From: Pleurodeles waltl
Lineage: Eukaryota; Chordata; Amphibia; Caudata; Salamandridae
Assembly: GCF_031143425.1 (NCBI RefSeq)
Contig: NC_090447.1
Coordinates: 135,985,106-136,049,105 of the forward strand
Direction: 5' to 3'
Length of the DNA: 64,000 nt
Shown here: positions 36,341 to 46,775 of the stretch, in pieces
How the letters are laid out: every line of letters starts with the position of its first letter
Numbering within the stretch: position 1 is the first letter of the stretch
Program-made: the position numbers and the translations under genes
Notes under the pieces: model-generated
The model's database searches: none
What the model was told of the DNA's origin: nothing
What the model saw: only the letters and a program-made list of their open reading frames with translations

Positions 36341-37767
36341 TTAGTTTTTTCTTGGACCCTTTCTCTCATTGATGGGCTTGTTAGAAGGTCCTCTGGCTTC
36401 TCTAATCCAAAGTTTGATTCAACGATGCTGGCCTGCTGCAGCCCTTGGCAGCTGATGTCTTCCAATGCTGTTGTACCCACTGCGGATCAGGGAGTCCACT
36501 CCATTTCCTTTGAGTCAGGCACAATCCTTTCTTTGTGGAGTTTTGTGAGTGTAGCAGGTGCAGTCTTTCTGAGTGCAAGCCTTATGTGGTGCAGTCCAAG
36601 TGTCCAGCAGGGCAGACCTTCTTCTTCTGATCTTCCAGGCTGTGTTTTGAGGAGCTCCTGCAGCTATACCATATTTATCCTCCATTCTGACCTGGTAAGA
36701 GAAGGGGACACTCATACTCTGACCCAGAATGTACTGTTTTGACAAAAATAAAAATGAAGAAAATCTCTCTGTGGTGTGTGTGTGTGTGTGTGTAACCCAA
36801 CCCAAAGGCGTGGCTAGCAACTCACTCTCCTTTCAGCCCTTCTCCTAATCTAATTAGGAGGGCTTCCATCTGACTGGAGTTCAAGGAAGTGTGGGCTGTC
36901 CTGGGTCCTATAACAACTGATCTCGTGCATTTTAAATCCAGATTATCTTCCCAGTCCCCTTCCACTCCTTGGCTTCTCCAGGAAGCAAATATTCCCCATC
37001 AAATGAATGTATTGTTTCAGCCTCAGGGATCTTTATACCCATTGAGAGAGCAACTCACCTCAGACTATCAAAGGTTGACAAATCAGAAGAGGCTGCTAAA
37101 TGACTGCTTTAGGTAACTTCAGGATGGTAAGTTCTAAAACTACATTCTTGTAATGGTTATAATAAACCAGACCTTGGCAAGTTGAATTTATTGCAGCCAT
37201 TATTTTGATGCTTTAAATTAAATTTCTAGCTAGCTCCCAAAACATACACTCTCTTAAGTGTATTAAGCTTATGGGGGTTGCAGCACAACAATAAGGAAAA
37301 TGTACTTAGGCCTTTTTTTCCATACCGGAGCATATAAAACATATTTTATATTGTCCCTGTTTTTAGAGCAATGCACCCAAGCTTTGGGATGTCTAGGACA
37401 GACCTTCAGGGTGACGGATGAGTTATAAAAAGGTAGTTTTGGACTTCTGAACTACTTTTAAGTCCAAAGTTGAATTTGGACACATTTGTATTTTAAAACC
37501 AGCCTACAAGGCAGTCCTGGATTTAAAATGACTCCAGACACCACATCTGTGCACGCTTAAGTGCATTAAGTCCACTGAGGTCCCTTAACCTACATTCCTT
37601 GAAGTATACTAGGGACCTACTGCTGCCTTATCTTGGCCAATTAGAATTATATCAATTACCATATACCTTTAAAGGCTAGCAAAAACCAGGACACTTTCAG
37701 AGTCAGTAACCACCATCAGTCATAAAATGGGGGTGATGAGAGCAAAAAGGATGACTTTCTTACAGTG
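36341..37767 (+). mobile_element. LTR-like 3' fragment
   Basis: The end AAAAAGGATGACTTTCTTACA at 37767 has the ...TTACA form seen at the 3' ends of the solo LTRs in this window. Preceding sequence (37480-37760) has the same kind of AT-rich, non-coding composition with GTGC/AAGTCCACT words. No matching 5' end (TGTAAGAAA) was found, so it is truncated or interrupted. Confidence 0.35.
36773..36793. repeat. (GT)n microsatellite
   Basis: About ten GT units, nearly perfect. Confidence 0.85.
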
Positions 37768-37787
37768 TCTTTTTCTTAACATATCAT

Positions 37788-38544
37788 GGCCCAGATTTAT
37801 GCGTGGTGCTGCGCCAAAAATAGCAGTGCAGCTTAGTGCCACTTTTGAAACACAGGGTTGTACCGTATTTACAGGAATACAGTGCACACCTGCGTTTCCC
37901 CCCTGTGCGACACTGAATTAAGCTGCCAACGCAGGGATCCTTGCACCATAGTGCAAGGGTGTCTGCGTTGAGGGGATAGATTGTTTATGTGCAGGAAGTT
38001 GTCCCTTCCTGCACATAAACAATCTATAATGGAGATTTGGCACTTATATGTGTGCTGCAAAATGCAGCACGCATGGAAGTGCCAAAGCATAATTTTGGAA
38101 TTATTGTTTTTGCGTAGGAAGGGATGCCTTCCTGCACATAAACAATCATCCATGGCATTTTGCTTCTTCTATGTGTGCTGCATTTTGCAGCACACATATA
38201 AAGAGCAAAAAACGAGAAGGAATAAAAGCATTCCTCCTCGTTTTGCCATGCTAATGCCACCTCTGGGATGGCATTAGTTTTTGGCACTGTCACAGATTTG
38301 AGATTTCTCGTAAATCTGGGGCAGCTTCAAAAGCAATGGGTGTTGTGGTGGAACGCCCACTGCAACACCCATTGCACCCCTCTGACACAGAAAACTGCAT
38401 CTGAGAGGCCCAAATTTACAAGTAGGCATAACTCCACAAAAGGTGGCGTTACACCTCCTTGTAAATATGGAGCAGAGGTTAGCGCCACTGGAGCGTCACG
38501 TAAAGTGATGCTCCATTGGCACTAGGGGCTCTTACATATCCTCC
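37788..38544. mobile_element. MITE with internal palindromic duplications
   Basis: Left end GGCCCAGATTTATGCG; right end reverse-complemented GGAGGATATGTAAGAGC; CAT on both sides (37785-37787 and 38545-38547). Same family as 22478-22970 but about 260 bp longer, because the centre holds hairpins. Arms 37978-37998 and 38005-38025 are exact 21 bp reverse complements around TTGTCC. The word CTTCCTGCACATAAACAATC recurs a third time near 38132. Another palindrome has 13 bp arms at 38170-38182 and 38186-38198. Non-coding. Confidence 0.75.
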
Positions 38545-38984
38545 CATGTGTGTTTGTGATTGACGAGAACTAAAAAGGTTTGCTTCGGATCACCATGGCT
38601 TCCCTGGATCTCTGTTTAGTAACTATAAGCAAGACAAAACATTGACGCCACTTCCATTATGAATTTGGTGGATTTCTGCTGGGCTAAAAAAAACTGTCTC
38701 CTATTAAAGCGATGGTTCACTCATGTCACCCCTCGCTTTGAAAGCAAACCTTGTAGAGCTGAGTCAAAGACTCAGGTTATGCAACAGTTAATGTCCCTTC
38801 GCCTGTTGCTGGGTCCAAACTGTTTAGGGGGACAAAAGGCAAGGGTAAGGCTAGTGCCATGTTTGCTTCTGTGTGCTACAGGCATGGTCCTTGAATTGTA
38901 ATCAGGTGAGGGTACAGCATCTCCCCAGCCATCTTGTCAGAAAAACCTTCACACCTAGGCTTCCACTGTCTCACTGATTTACTG
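38545..38984. other. No gene recognised
   Basis: Short open stretch at 38659-38901 without a recognisable domain. Possibly the upstream part of the LTR fragment that follows. Confidence 0.35.
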
Positions 38985-39250
38985 GACGGCACAATAAGTG
39001 CTGAAGTCCACTTGTAGCATTCAAGTTAAGTGCCATGGGTACAGGTAGTACCATAAACTAGGGACCTTTGAGCCCAATATCAATCAGGCACAGGGCAATT
39101 TTACCATGTTTTAGGAAGAGAGCACATGCACCTTTTCACAGTTAGCAAAGGAAAAAGTGCAGAATCCTAAACTCAGAAAAAATGGGTTCAGAAAAAGAAG
39201 GTAGAGAAGGGCAAAAAGTCAAGGGTGACCCTGCAGAGAGGGCCAGGTTC
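38985..39250 (+). mobile_element. LTR fragment, 3' portion
   Basis: Matches in order the last ~270 bp of the solo LTR at 51420-52793: GGCACAATAAGTGCTG, AGTAGCATT-like words, GAGAGAGCA(C/T)ATGCAC, AAAGTG..CAGAATCCTAAAC, GGCAAAAAGT and a GTGACC.CC end. The 5' part is absent. Confidence 0.6.
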
Positions 39251-39492
39251 AATATATACAATCTCATTAAGAAATGTTTCCCACTGATTTTAATGTTTGT
39301 ATGGTGATAAGGTAACATTAGTTTTTTTCACAGCTATATATATTCTTGTATCTTTCTTAAAATAAGACAAAGAGCTGACAAATGTTCCATAGTCAGTATA
39401 TATTACAAGGCTGTTCAGCCAATTTTACAGTCAGCTAATGTATTGCAGGCCTTTGCAGAATATTAACCTGCAATATACACACAAAAAACTCA

Positions 39493-40035
39493 AGGGCAGA
39501 TTTGCAAGAAAGTGGCGCATCAGCTATGATGCGCCACTTTCTTGCATCCCCCCTACCGGCACCTAACGACACCATGGTAGTGCCGTATTTATAATATGGT
39601 GCACCATAACGCACATTAGGATGATAACGTCAGAATTGACGATGCTATTATGGTACTTTGCAGGATTAGTGTCATACATAATGGCACTAATCCTACAGAG
39701 TAAAAGAAGGTGCATTGAAATTAATGGGCGCGTCATTTGAATGTCTGCTGTGAGCAGGCTTTATACATTACGCTACAAATGGTGCAGTCAAATGTTGTAA
39801 ATTTCACTGTGCCATTTTACGGGCATCCCATCGCCAAAACGCCCTCCCCCCTTACATTCCGTATGCCTGGCACAGGTGCAATGTGGCGCAAAGGTTTCCA
39901 AAGTGGCCCAATGCAAGCTTTGCACCATTTTGTAAATATGGCAAAGGAGAATGGCCTCCTTAACGCCACATTAGAGTAAAAAAGAATGATACTACTGTGG
40001 TGCTAAGAGTCACTAGAACCTTGTAAATCTGTCCC
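39493..40035. mobile_element. MITE with TCA flanks and terminal 19 bp-arm hairpin
   Basis: Ends GGGCAGATTTGCAAG (left) and reverse-complemented GGGACAGATTTACAAGG (right). TCA at 39490-39492 and 40036-40038. Just inside the left end is a hairpin with exact 19 bp arms (39504-39522 and 39527-39545) around GCTA. Related in sequence to 5061-5532. Non-coding. Confidence 0.75.
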
Positions 40036-40460
40036 TCAGCTTTTGGTTGAAGTGTCTGAAGCTTATCTGCAGCATTTTCACCCCCAAGTTCTTGAAGCTG
40101 AACATAAAGTGTTGCTTTTCTCCTCTGTTATGCAGAAAGAAAATTGAAGGGATTACCAACATCTCTTCTTCGGACACTGGTCTTGATATGAGTTCAAGAT
40201 GGATTTTGTAATAAATATTTTAACTCCTTATTAATATTCATATTTGGAGAAGTCCATGGTCTAACAAATCATGTTGTACTCACAGTCTGGAATAAGTAAA
40301 GTATTTTAAGGATATATAAAAACAAGAGACTGCTATTGTTCTCATCACATCTCTTACAAATGGAGATGCCAAAATAGTGTTAATAGTTTGAGCTAAGTGA
40401 TCTGACTGGTTAGTATTGGTTATTGGTAATTTGGTGTCTACACAGCGGCAATGTAAAAGA

Positions 40461-41015
40461 ATAAAGGATTGAGTGCTGAACCTTTTCAAACACACACCCC
40501 CAGTTGCAATTCTGGGTTTAAGCCATCATTCTTTTGCTCACCATGCCACCCCAGTTTGGACTCAGCCATATGCAAATCAGTATTGACCCTCTTCACCATG
40601 GGAACAGTCCAGCCCAAACTGCCAGCCCAGGTCCTCCCTAGACTAGAAACAAGAATCCTGGAACCGGCTTTTGGGTATCCCCCTCATTAGCCAGGCTAGC
40701 TTGAATCCAGTGGCACAGTGAGCAAGGGACCCAGGTCTGGGCTTACCCTGGCCGCTTAAGGTGACTTTAGCAACACAAAAGAATGATGGACGGAGTGCCG
40801 AAACCTTTCAAACACTCACCCCCAGTCACAGATCTGGGTTTAATCCATTGATTTTTTGCTCACCATGCCACCACAGTTTGGACCCAGCCATATGCAAATC
40901 AGTCTTGACCCCATTCACCATGGGAACAGTCCAGCCCAAACTGTCAGGCCATGTCCTCCCTGGACCAGAAACAAGCATCCTGGAACCAGTTTTGGGGACT
41001 CTTTTGGTAGACCCT
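40461..41015. repeat. Dispersed ~325 bp tandem-repeat family, locus 3
   Basis: Two units start at 40461 and 40783 (period 322) and share with locus 2 the phrases GAGTGC(T/C)GAAACC, ACACTCACCCCCAGT, TTTTGCTCACCATGCCACC, TCAGTCTTGACCC, GGGAACAGTCCAGCCCAA and AAGCATCCTGGAACC. The second unit breaks off at ~41015 and the tail seen at loci 1 and 2 is absent. Confidence 0.85.
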
Positions 41016-41492
41016 GCCTACCATCTAAAGGGAACTATGTTTCATAGATCCATGGACAAATCTACAGAGGCCAATGGGAATACTTTATGTGAACCCTGTG
41101 TGCATCTAAACTAGCAAGTCGTTATCCAAGGTCACAAGCATGAAGTGCAACAATTAGCATTCAATCAATGGTAAGGGTGAATGAAGATACAGCACAGTTG
41201 GAGACCACATTCATGGATACTAGCCAGCAAACAACTCTGCCAATACAATACAATGGTGGAAGGGTGAGTGTGTAAATGGCTGGCATCAGTGTGTGACCCA
41301 AAATATCCTTGATTGGTGACGATGGTTTGACATAATCACATATTAAATACATGTAGCATACCCTACACACACAGTGCAACTGTATGTGATTACCTGTTTT
41401 GGGCTGTGTCCATTCACAGCAAGAGTGTCACTTACAGTGCACAATCAGTGTCTGATGATCCCTGAAGTGACTCCATGGGAAAGTTGACAGGA
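41016..41492. other. No gene recognised
   Basis: No domain, splice pair or terminal repeat seen. Confidence 0.4.
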
Positions 41493-41596
41493 TATTCTCT
41501 GTAGGTGGTTAACCTAGTAACACATGTATACAAACACTGCCTGGTATTCTCTGTAGGTGGTTAACCTAGTAACACATGTAGACAAACACTGCCTGG
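41493..41596. repeat. Two-copy 52 bp tandem duplication
   Basis: 41493-41544 and 41545-41596 are identical except for one T/G difference. The units begin TATTCTCTGTAGGTGG and end ACACTGCCTGG. It lies 38 bp left of the Harbinger element. Confidence 0.95.
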
Positions 41597-42484
41597 AAAT
41601 CCTACAGCATGTGTTCAACACAACCTAAGACTATGGGGGTCATTACAACCCTGGCGGTTGGTGATAAAGTGGCGGTAATACCGCCAACAGGCTGGCAGTA
41701 AATACCTCCAAATTATGCCAATGGAGGACACAACTCAGACAGACAGCCACTTTAACACACAACAACCGCCAGGGAGGAATCACCAGGCACCACGGCGGTA
41801 ACAGCCTACAGCCAGGCAGAAGACAATGTTCCACTCACTGTATTAAGACAGTCCAATCCGCCACCTTTTCCGGGACGGTACCAACGACATCAAAAGCCTA
41901 GTGAAAACAGAGCGCAGAAGGGAAAGGACTCACCTGTGGAGACTCAGGGAAGAACCACGCCACCATGGAGCCCGTGCTGCACATATTCCCAATGTTGATT
42001 TACGTGCTGCTCCACTACGAACACCAACGACAGCGAAGATGACCACAGTGAGTACAGCCTCCTAGCACACAAGGGAGGGGGGAGGAAAAAGAGAGTGACA
42101 CACACACACGCAACACCCCCACCCCCAACACCATACACACAAGCAGATCCAGTAACATAACATATTTACCCCGTACCCCTCAGGAATAATGCAAGGACAA
42201 CTACAATAGATTAAAAAGAGTGTAATAAGATAAAATAGTAGCAATATGTGCATCCAAATAAAAAATTATATACATATTTACAAATGTAGGGACACTACCT
42301 CAATGTTCGTGGGCCACAGGCCACATTTCAAAGTTCAAGGCCCCACTTCACTCCTGCAACAACATGGAGAGAACATTGCAGGGGCATCAGGTCAAAAATA
42401 GTCAAGCACCTCAGGGGGACAGGGAACGGGGGGCACCTCATCGAAAAGGTGGTACAATGCCACTGGTCCTGGAAGGGGCAACAT

Positions 42485-42760
42485 GCACTGTGCTTGGTCC
42501 TGGGGAGTGCAAGGCCACAGTCTCTCAAGTGGGTAGTTTGCCCACTGCTTGGTCCTGGGGAGTGCAAAACCACAGTCTCTCAAATGGGTGACATGTTCCA
42601 CTGGTTCTAGAGGGGGCCTTGTGCCCAGTCTGCTTCATCCTGCCAAGGATAGGGTGAGTGGATGCCACATACTCTGGAGGGGGCAACATGCCCTGTGCTT
42701 GGTCCTGGGGCGTGCAAGGCCAGAGTCTCTCAAGTGGGTTTATACCCCATTGGTTCTCCC
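42485..42760. repeat. Short tandem repeat inside Harbinger copy 1
   Basis: GTGCTTGGTCCTGGGG(A/C)GTGC followed by CACAGTCTCTCAA.TGGGT occurs at ~42490, 42545 and 42696. The first two are 55 bp apart. Confidence 0.7.
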
Positions 42761-43891
42761 ACTGGTTCTTCAGTCCTCCCCCTGGTGCACAGCACTCCTC
42801 TCAGATTCCCTGTTATCCTGTGCCTCTGTCCACTGAACCGTGTGCCCACTGCCACCGACCCCAGGTCCCTGATTGTCCTGGATTTGTGGTGTGCCCTGGG
42901 GTCTCTGTAGTGGTGGACACACTGCTGATTGACGTGTCCTGGGAACAGAGGTATTGGCCCGCTGGGTGGGTGCAGTGGTGGTGTTTCCTGAGGGGGAGGG
43001 TCTGTGGTGGTGTGAGACTGTGCCTGGGCAACCGACTGTCCGGAGGTCCCTGATGGGCCAGGTTGGTCATCCAGATCCAGGCGACCAGAGCTGCTATCAT
43101 CACTGTGGGCCTCTTCTCTGGGGGGACTGGATGTTGCTGGCACCTCTTCTCCGGTGACATTGGCTGGGGACCTGTGGGGATGTAAATGCAGTGTTATTGT
43201 TTCTGTGTGGGACATATTGTGCATGGGTGGGTTGCCCTCTATGGGTGTTATTGCCCTGGCAGCTTTGCCTTGTGTGAGTTTTTATTTGGTGGGCTGGCTG
43301 ATTGTTTCTAGTGTGCATGCTGTAGTGATAGGTATCCATGCAGGGCTGTGAGAGGTGTCCATGCATTGGTATGGCATGCTGGGCTTGGCATTGGGATGAG
43401 TGGGTTGTGATGGTGGGGTGTGTGGGAGGTGGTGGAGTGATGGGAGTGAGGGTAAGGTTGGGGATATGTGATGGCATGCAGGTTGGGGGTGGTAGTAATA
43501 GAGAGTTGACATACCAGAGTCCAGTCCTCCTGCTACTCCTGCCAGGCCCTCAGGATGCATGATTGCCAAGACTTGATCCTCCCATGTTGTTAGTTGTGGG
43601 GGAGAATAGGGGGTCCACGGCCAGGTCTCTGTACTGCAAGCTAATGTCTTGCTGCAATGGAATGTACCTTCCCCGATAAGTCATTCCACCTCTTCCTGAT
43701 GTCCTCCCTTGTCCTGGGGTGCTGTCCCATGGCATTGACCCTCTCCACGATCCTCCGCTATAGCTCTATCTTCCTAGCAAGGATATATGCTGCACCTGTG
43801 ATCCAAATAGCTGTGGCTCTACCCGGATGATTTCCTCCACCGTGACCCTTAGCTCCTCCTCAGAGAATCTGGGGTGTCATTGTGGTGCCAT
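42730..43891 (-). pseudogene. Harbinger Myb/SANT-like DNA-binding protein gene, copy 1
   Basis: In PIF/Harbinger elements this accessory protein binds the element ends and works with the transposase in the nucleus. ATG at 43891-43889 (MAPQ, stop, HPRFSEEELRVTVEEIIR), continuing VEPQLFGSQVQ. Exon 1 ends with AGVAGGLDSG at 43515. A GT-AG intron spans 43514-43172 (343 bp). Exon 2 reads NVTGEEVPATSSPP, then an acidic-Ser segment and LDLDDQPGPSGTSG. The layout and intron position equal copy 2 at 60163-61634. An early TGA, a TAG after SLLGR and frame changes in the SANT helices make it non-functional. The start was chosen because the homologous position in copy 2 has the remains of ATG (AAG). Confidence 0.75.
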
Positions 43892-44474
43892 GGGTGTAGT
43901 GTGAGTGGTGTGGGTGAGAATGTGTAGGGTGATGTGTTGGGGTGTGTGATGTAAAGTGCGTGGGTGGTGTATAGGTGATGGTGGTATGTGGCTCTGGTTG
44001 TGTGAGTGCTCTTGCTGTCTCTCTCTGCTGGCCATTATTGGTAGTCATAAAGGGTTGTGGGTAATGTGTGTGTGTTTTATAGTGGTGTGGGCATGTGGGT
44101 GTGGTGTGTGTATGTGTGTCAGGTGTGTGTAGTTTGAATTGTCAAATGTGGTATTGTTTTGTTTGAGTGTGTGTATTTTGGAATGTGGCGGTATATACCG
44201 CCAATGGTTTACCCCCATTGAATGACCACCGTGGTGATTCGTGGGTCATAATGTTGTAGGCGTAGTTCTGTTGGCGTAACGGTGTGGGTTTTGATACCAC
44301 CAGTTTATCACTGACCTTTCGTCTGGCAGATTTGTGTGTGTGGTTAAATAGTGACTGATTGGTGAGTGTGTGTTATAATATGGTTAACGGATATCTGCTA
44401 TGGCGGCGGTATGTTGGCAGCAGTCAGAATGGCGGTAAGTGGGATTTACCACCAAAGTCATAAGGAGGGCCTAT

Positions 44475-46770
44475 ATGACAAATCCTACGCAGTAAGTCAT
44501 GAAGCAGTGAGGGAAGTAGAAATCTTTGTGTATTATTGTCAATATAAAATGTATACAATCTAACTACACCACACTACCTTACTTATCTAATTAAAGCTAT
44601 GACTAAACTAACCTATGCTATCTAACCCACACTACCTTAAATAAAATCTATCTTAACCTACTTAACCTTAGCTTATACTACTCTACACATATGACACAAC
44701 AGACACGTTAAACATCATCCCCCCATTAATACATATTTGCACACAATGCCAGCATAAACTGCACTTATCCACAAACTACCTAGTCACTGAAACCTAAACA
44801 AATACATATCCTTTTAATTTTTTTAAATAATGTTTTTTTTTCTGAAAAACATATATCCTACATATCACCTCCCTACCTACTTAATTACCTGTCCACCCAT
44901 ATCCCCAGCTAACAACATATCACTAATACAATCTTAAAATTACTAAATTGAAACTAATCTTTGGCTACACTAAAACCTCCCCTAGCCTGTGCTAAAATAC
45001 TACTGTATAAAAATAATATATAACAAATGGGAAGGGCAGGAAGACCAAGGGAGCCCTATATCTGTTCAGTAGTCCTGTCCACTGACTGCTGCAAAGACAA
45101 CCATCTGCATGAGAAAGTCTACCTGTAGTTCTAATCCTGCTACAAGTAATTTTAAGTCTGAAAGGTCTTTTAGGGACTGTTTTCAAAGTGATGGGCTGTC
45201 CAGTGGTTGTGGCCATGGGCTGTGGTGCTACAGTCAGCTGAGTAGTAGAGAGGCTAGCAACAGACCCATCACAATGAGGCACATTTACATCCTGGCTGGT
45301 GCCTGCCTTGTCCTGCCCTTGTTGGCCCTGAGGTGTGGAATTACATGTCCCAGGTTCCTTCCCTCCAACATACTGATATCCCATGCGCCTGTAGGCCCAG
45401 GCAACATGCCTGATGTGGCAGTATCTCTCCAAACATATCAAGTGGGTCTTTTGCTGATCAGGCATCATGTTGTCTGTTGGACATGAAGGAAATATCTATC
45501 AGACAAAGCTGATACAGCTGATACTGTTTTTATCAATATTAGGCTTAAGCTTTTAAAAACATCACATGTGGCATCTCTAGCCAAAACAAATATTTTTTGA
45601 TTGAAAAATGAACATCCATCATAAGAAACATATACTTCTCCTAATGTAACACAGCAAAAGTACTCAGGTGTTGCCAATGTAGGTATATGAAATTGCAATG
45701 TCTGTCCAAATCAACGTAGAACCATGTTAATACTGAGACTGATCAGGAACTATACTGTTGTGTACTCATGGAATTGTACACAAGGTCCACGTACAGACTC
45801 GCTGGGGTTTATTATACAGCATACAGTGGGGTATATTATATGGACAATAACCTATGTGAAATAAGTAATGTGTAGCAAGTACAGATATTGTGCCCCAGCA
45901 CTGCATAACTGATATGGCAAATACCCAGGGTCACACACATTGCTATGTATACTGACTCTGTTCCGGGTAGTGGAAACATGGATGGAGGATTTCTAGCTAA
46001 CTCACATAAATCAGACCTGCCAGGGAGAACATTACATTGCTTATTTAATGAAATATAAACAATCACCAAATGGCCCTTTACATATCCAGTGTCTTTCCAT
46101 ACATGTCAGCAAGGAATGGCACCTTGATGCACTTCACCTTAAATCATATCCATGTGATGAGTGTGTGCATGCATGCTACAGATCTCATACGTACAAGTAT
46201 CTTGTGCTGTATCTTGCAGGTCTTTGCAAAAACTGAATCAAGGGTGGCAGCTTTTTGGGAGCCAGTATGGGTAACACCACCAGTAGGTGGACTGTGTCAT
46301 GGACTATATGCTAACAACAGTGCAGACATGCATGTGGTCTTTTACACACTGGCCTTTTTCTTAACAAAACACCTCAAAGGTATGAGCATGTGTCAAATAT
46401 GGGTATTTGGGTATATGACGGCATGAGTCAGGCCTTTAACTGTACTACCATGTGTGGACTGCTGATGTGCACAATCCAGCCATACCTATTCTATCTGTAC
46501 TGACATAGAAATCCTCACATCTTGTCTGGACTTGGCAGACAAAATGCCCATATATTGCCATATGGACAACTACACTAGCACTGTGGATCTGACAGGCAGA
46601 TTGAAGTTGAACCATCTAAAGCCATGTTCACCTATAGTTCCTCTCCTACATACTTAAGACCACCATGGCATTTTGATAATTGCTCCTCTGGCACCCCATC
46701 TCAGAAGTCACTGATATGCAGGTCTTAGGGATGCTCCGGTACCCATGATGCCTGATGACAGTTGCCATAC
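44475..46770. other. No gene recognised
   Basis: The left part (44560-44710) has CTAAC/ACCTTA-rich imperfect repeats. A minus-strand open stretch (45468-44992) reads LERYCHIRHVAWAYRRMGYQ and GTCNSTPQGQQGQD, which could be a transposon accessory protein but lacks a recognisable domain. Much of the region may be decayed Harbinger DNA, because a transposase tail lies at 58273. Confidence 0.3.
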
Positions 46771-46775
46771 ATGAG

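Larger units (their letters stand above)
41635..44471 (-). mobile_element. PIF/Harbinger element carrying only the Myb gene (copy 1)
   Basis: 2837 bp, oriented minus. Left end GGGGGTCATTACAACCCTGG; right end reverse-complemented GGCCCTCCTTATGACTTTGG; these are degenerate inverted repeats followed by GGCGGT/ACCGCC subterminal motifs at both ends. TAT at 41632-41634 and 44472-44474 is the target duplication. The sequence inside the right end is homologous to 59571-60170. Contents: a CA-rich leader, the two-exon Myb/SANT pseudogene, a short tandem repeat at 42485-42760 and no transposase, so it is a non-autonomous deletion derivative. Confidence 0.85.

Noticed and set aside
43277..43569. His/Pro-rich minus-strand frames that looked like a metal-binding protein
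   Set aside because: They fall in the intron (43514-43172) of the Harbinger Myb gene and its CA-rich sequence.
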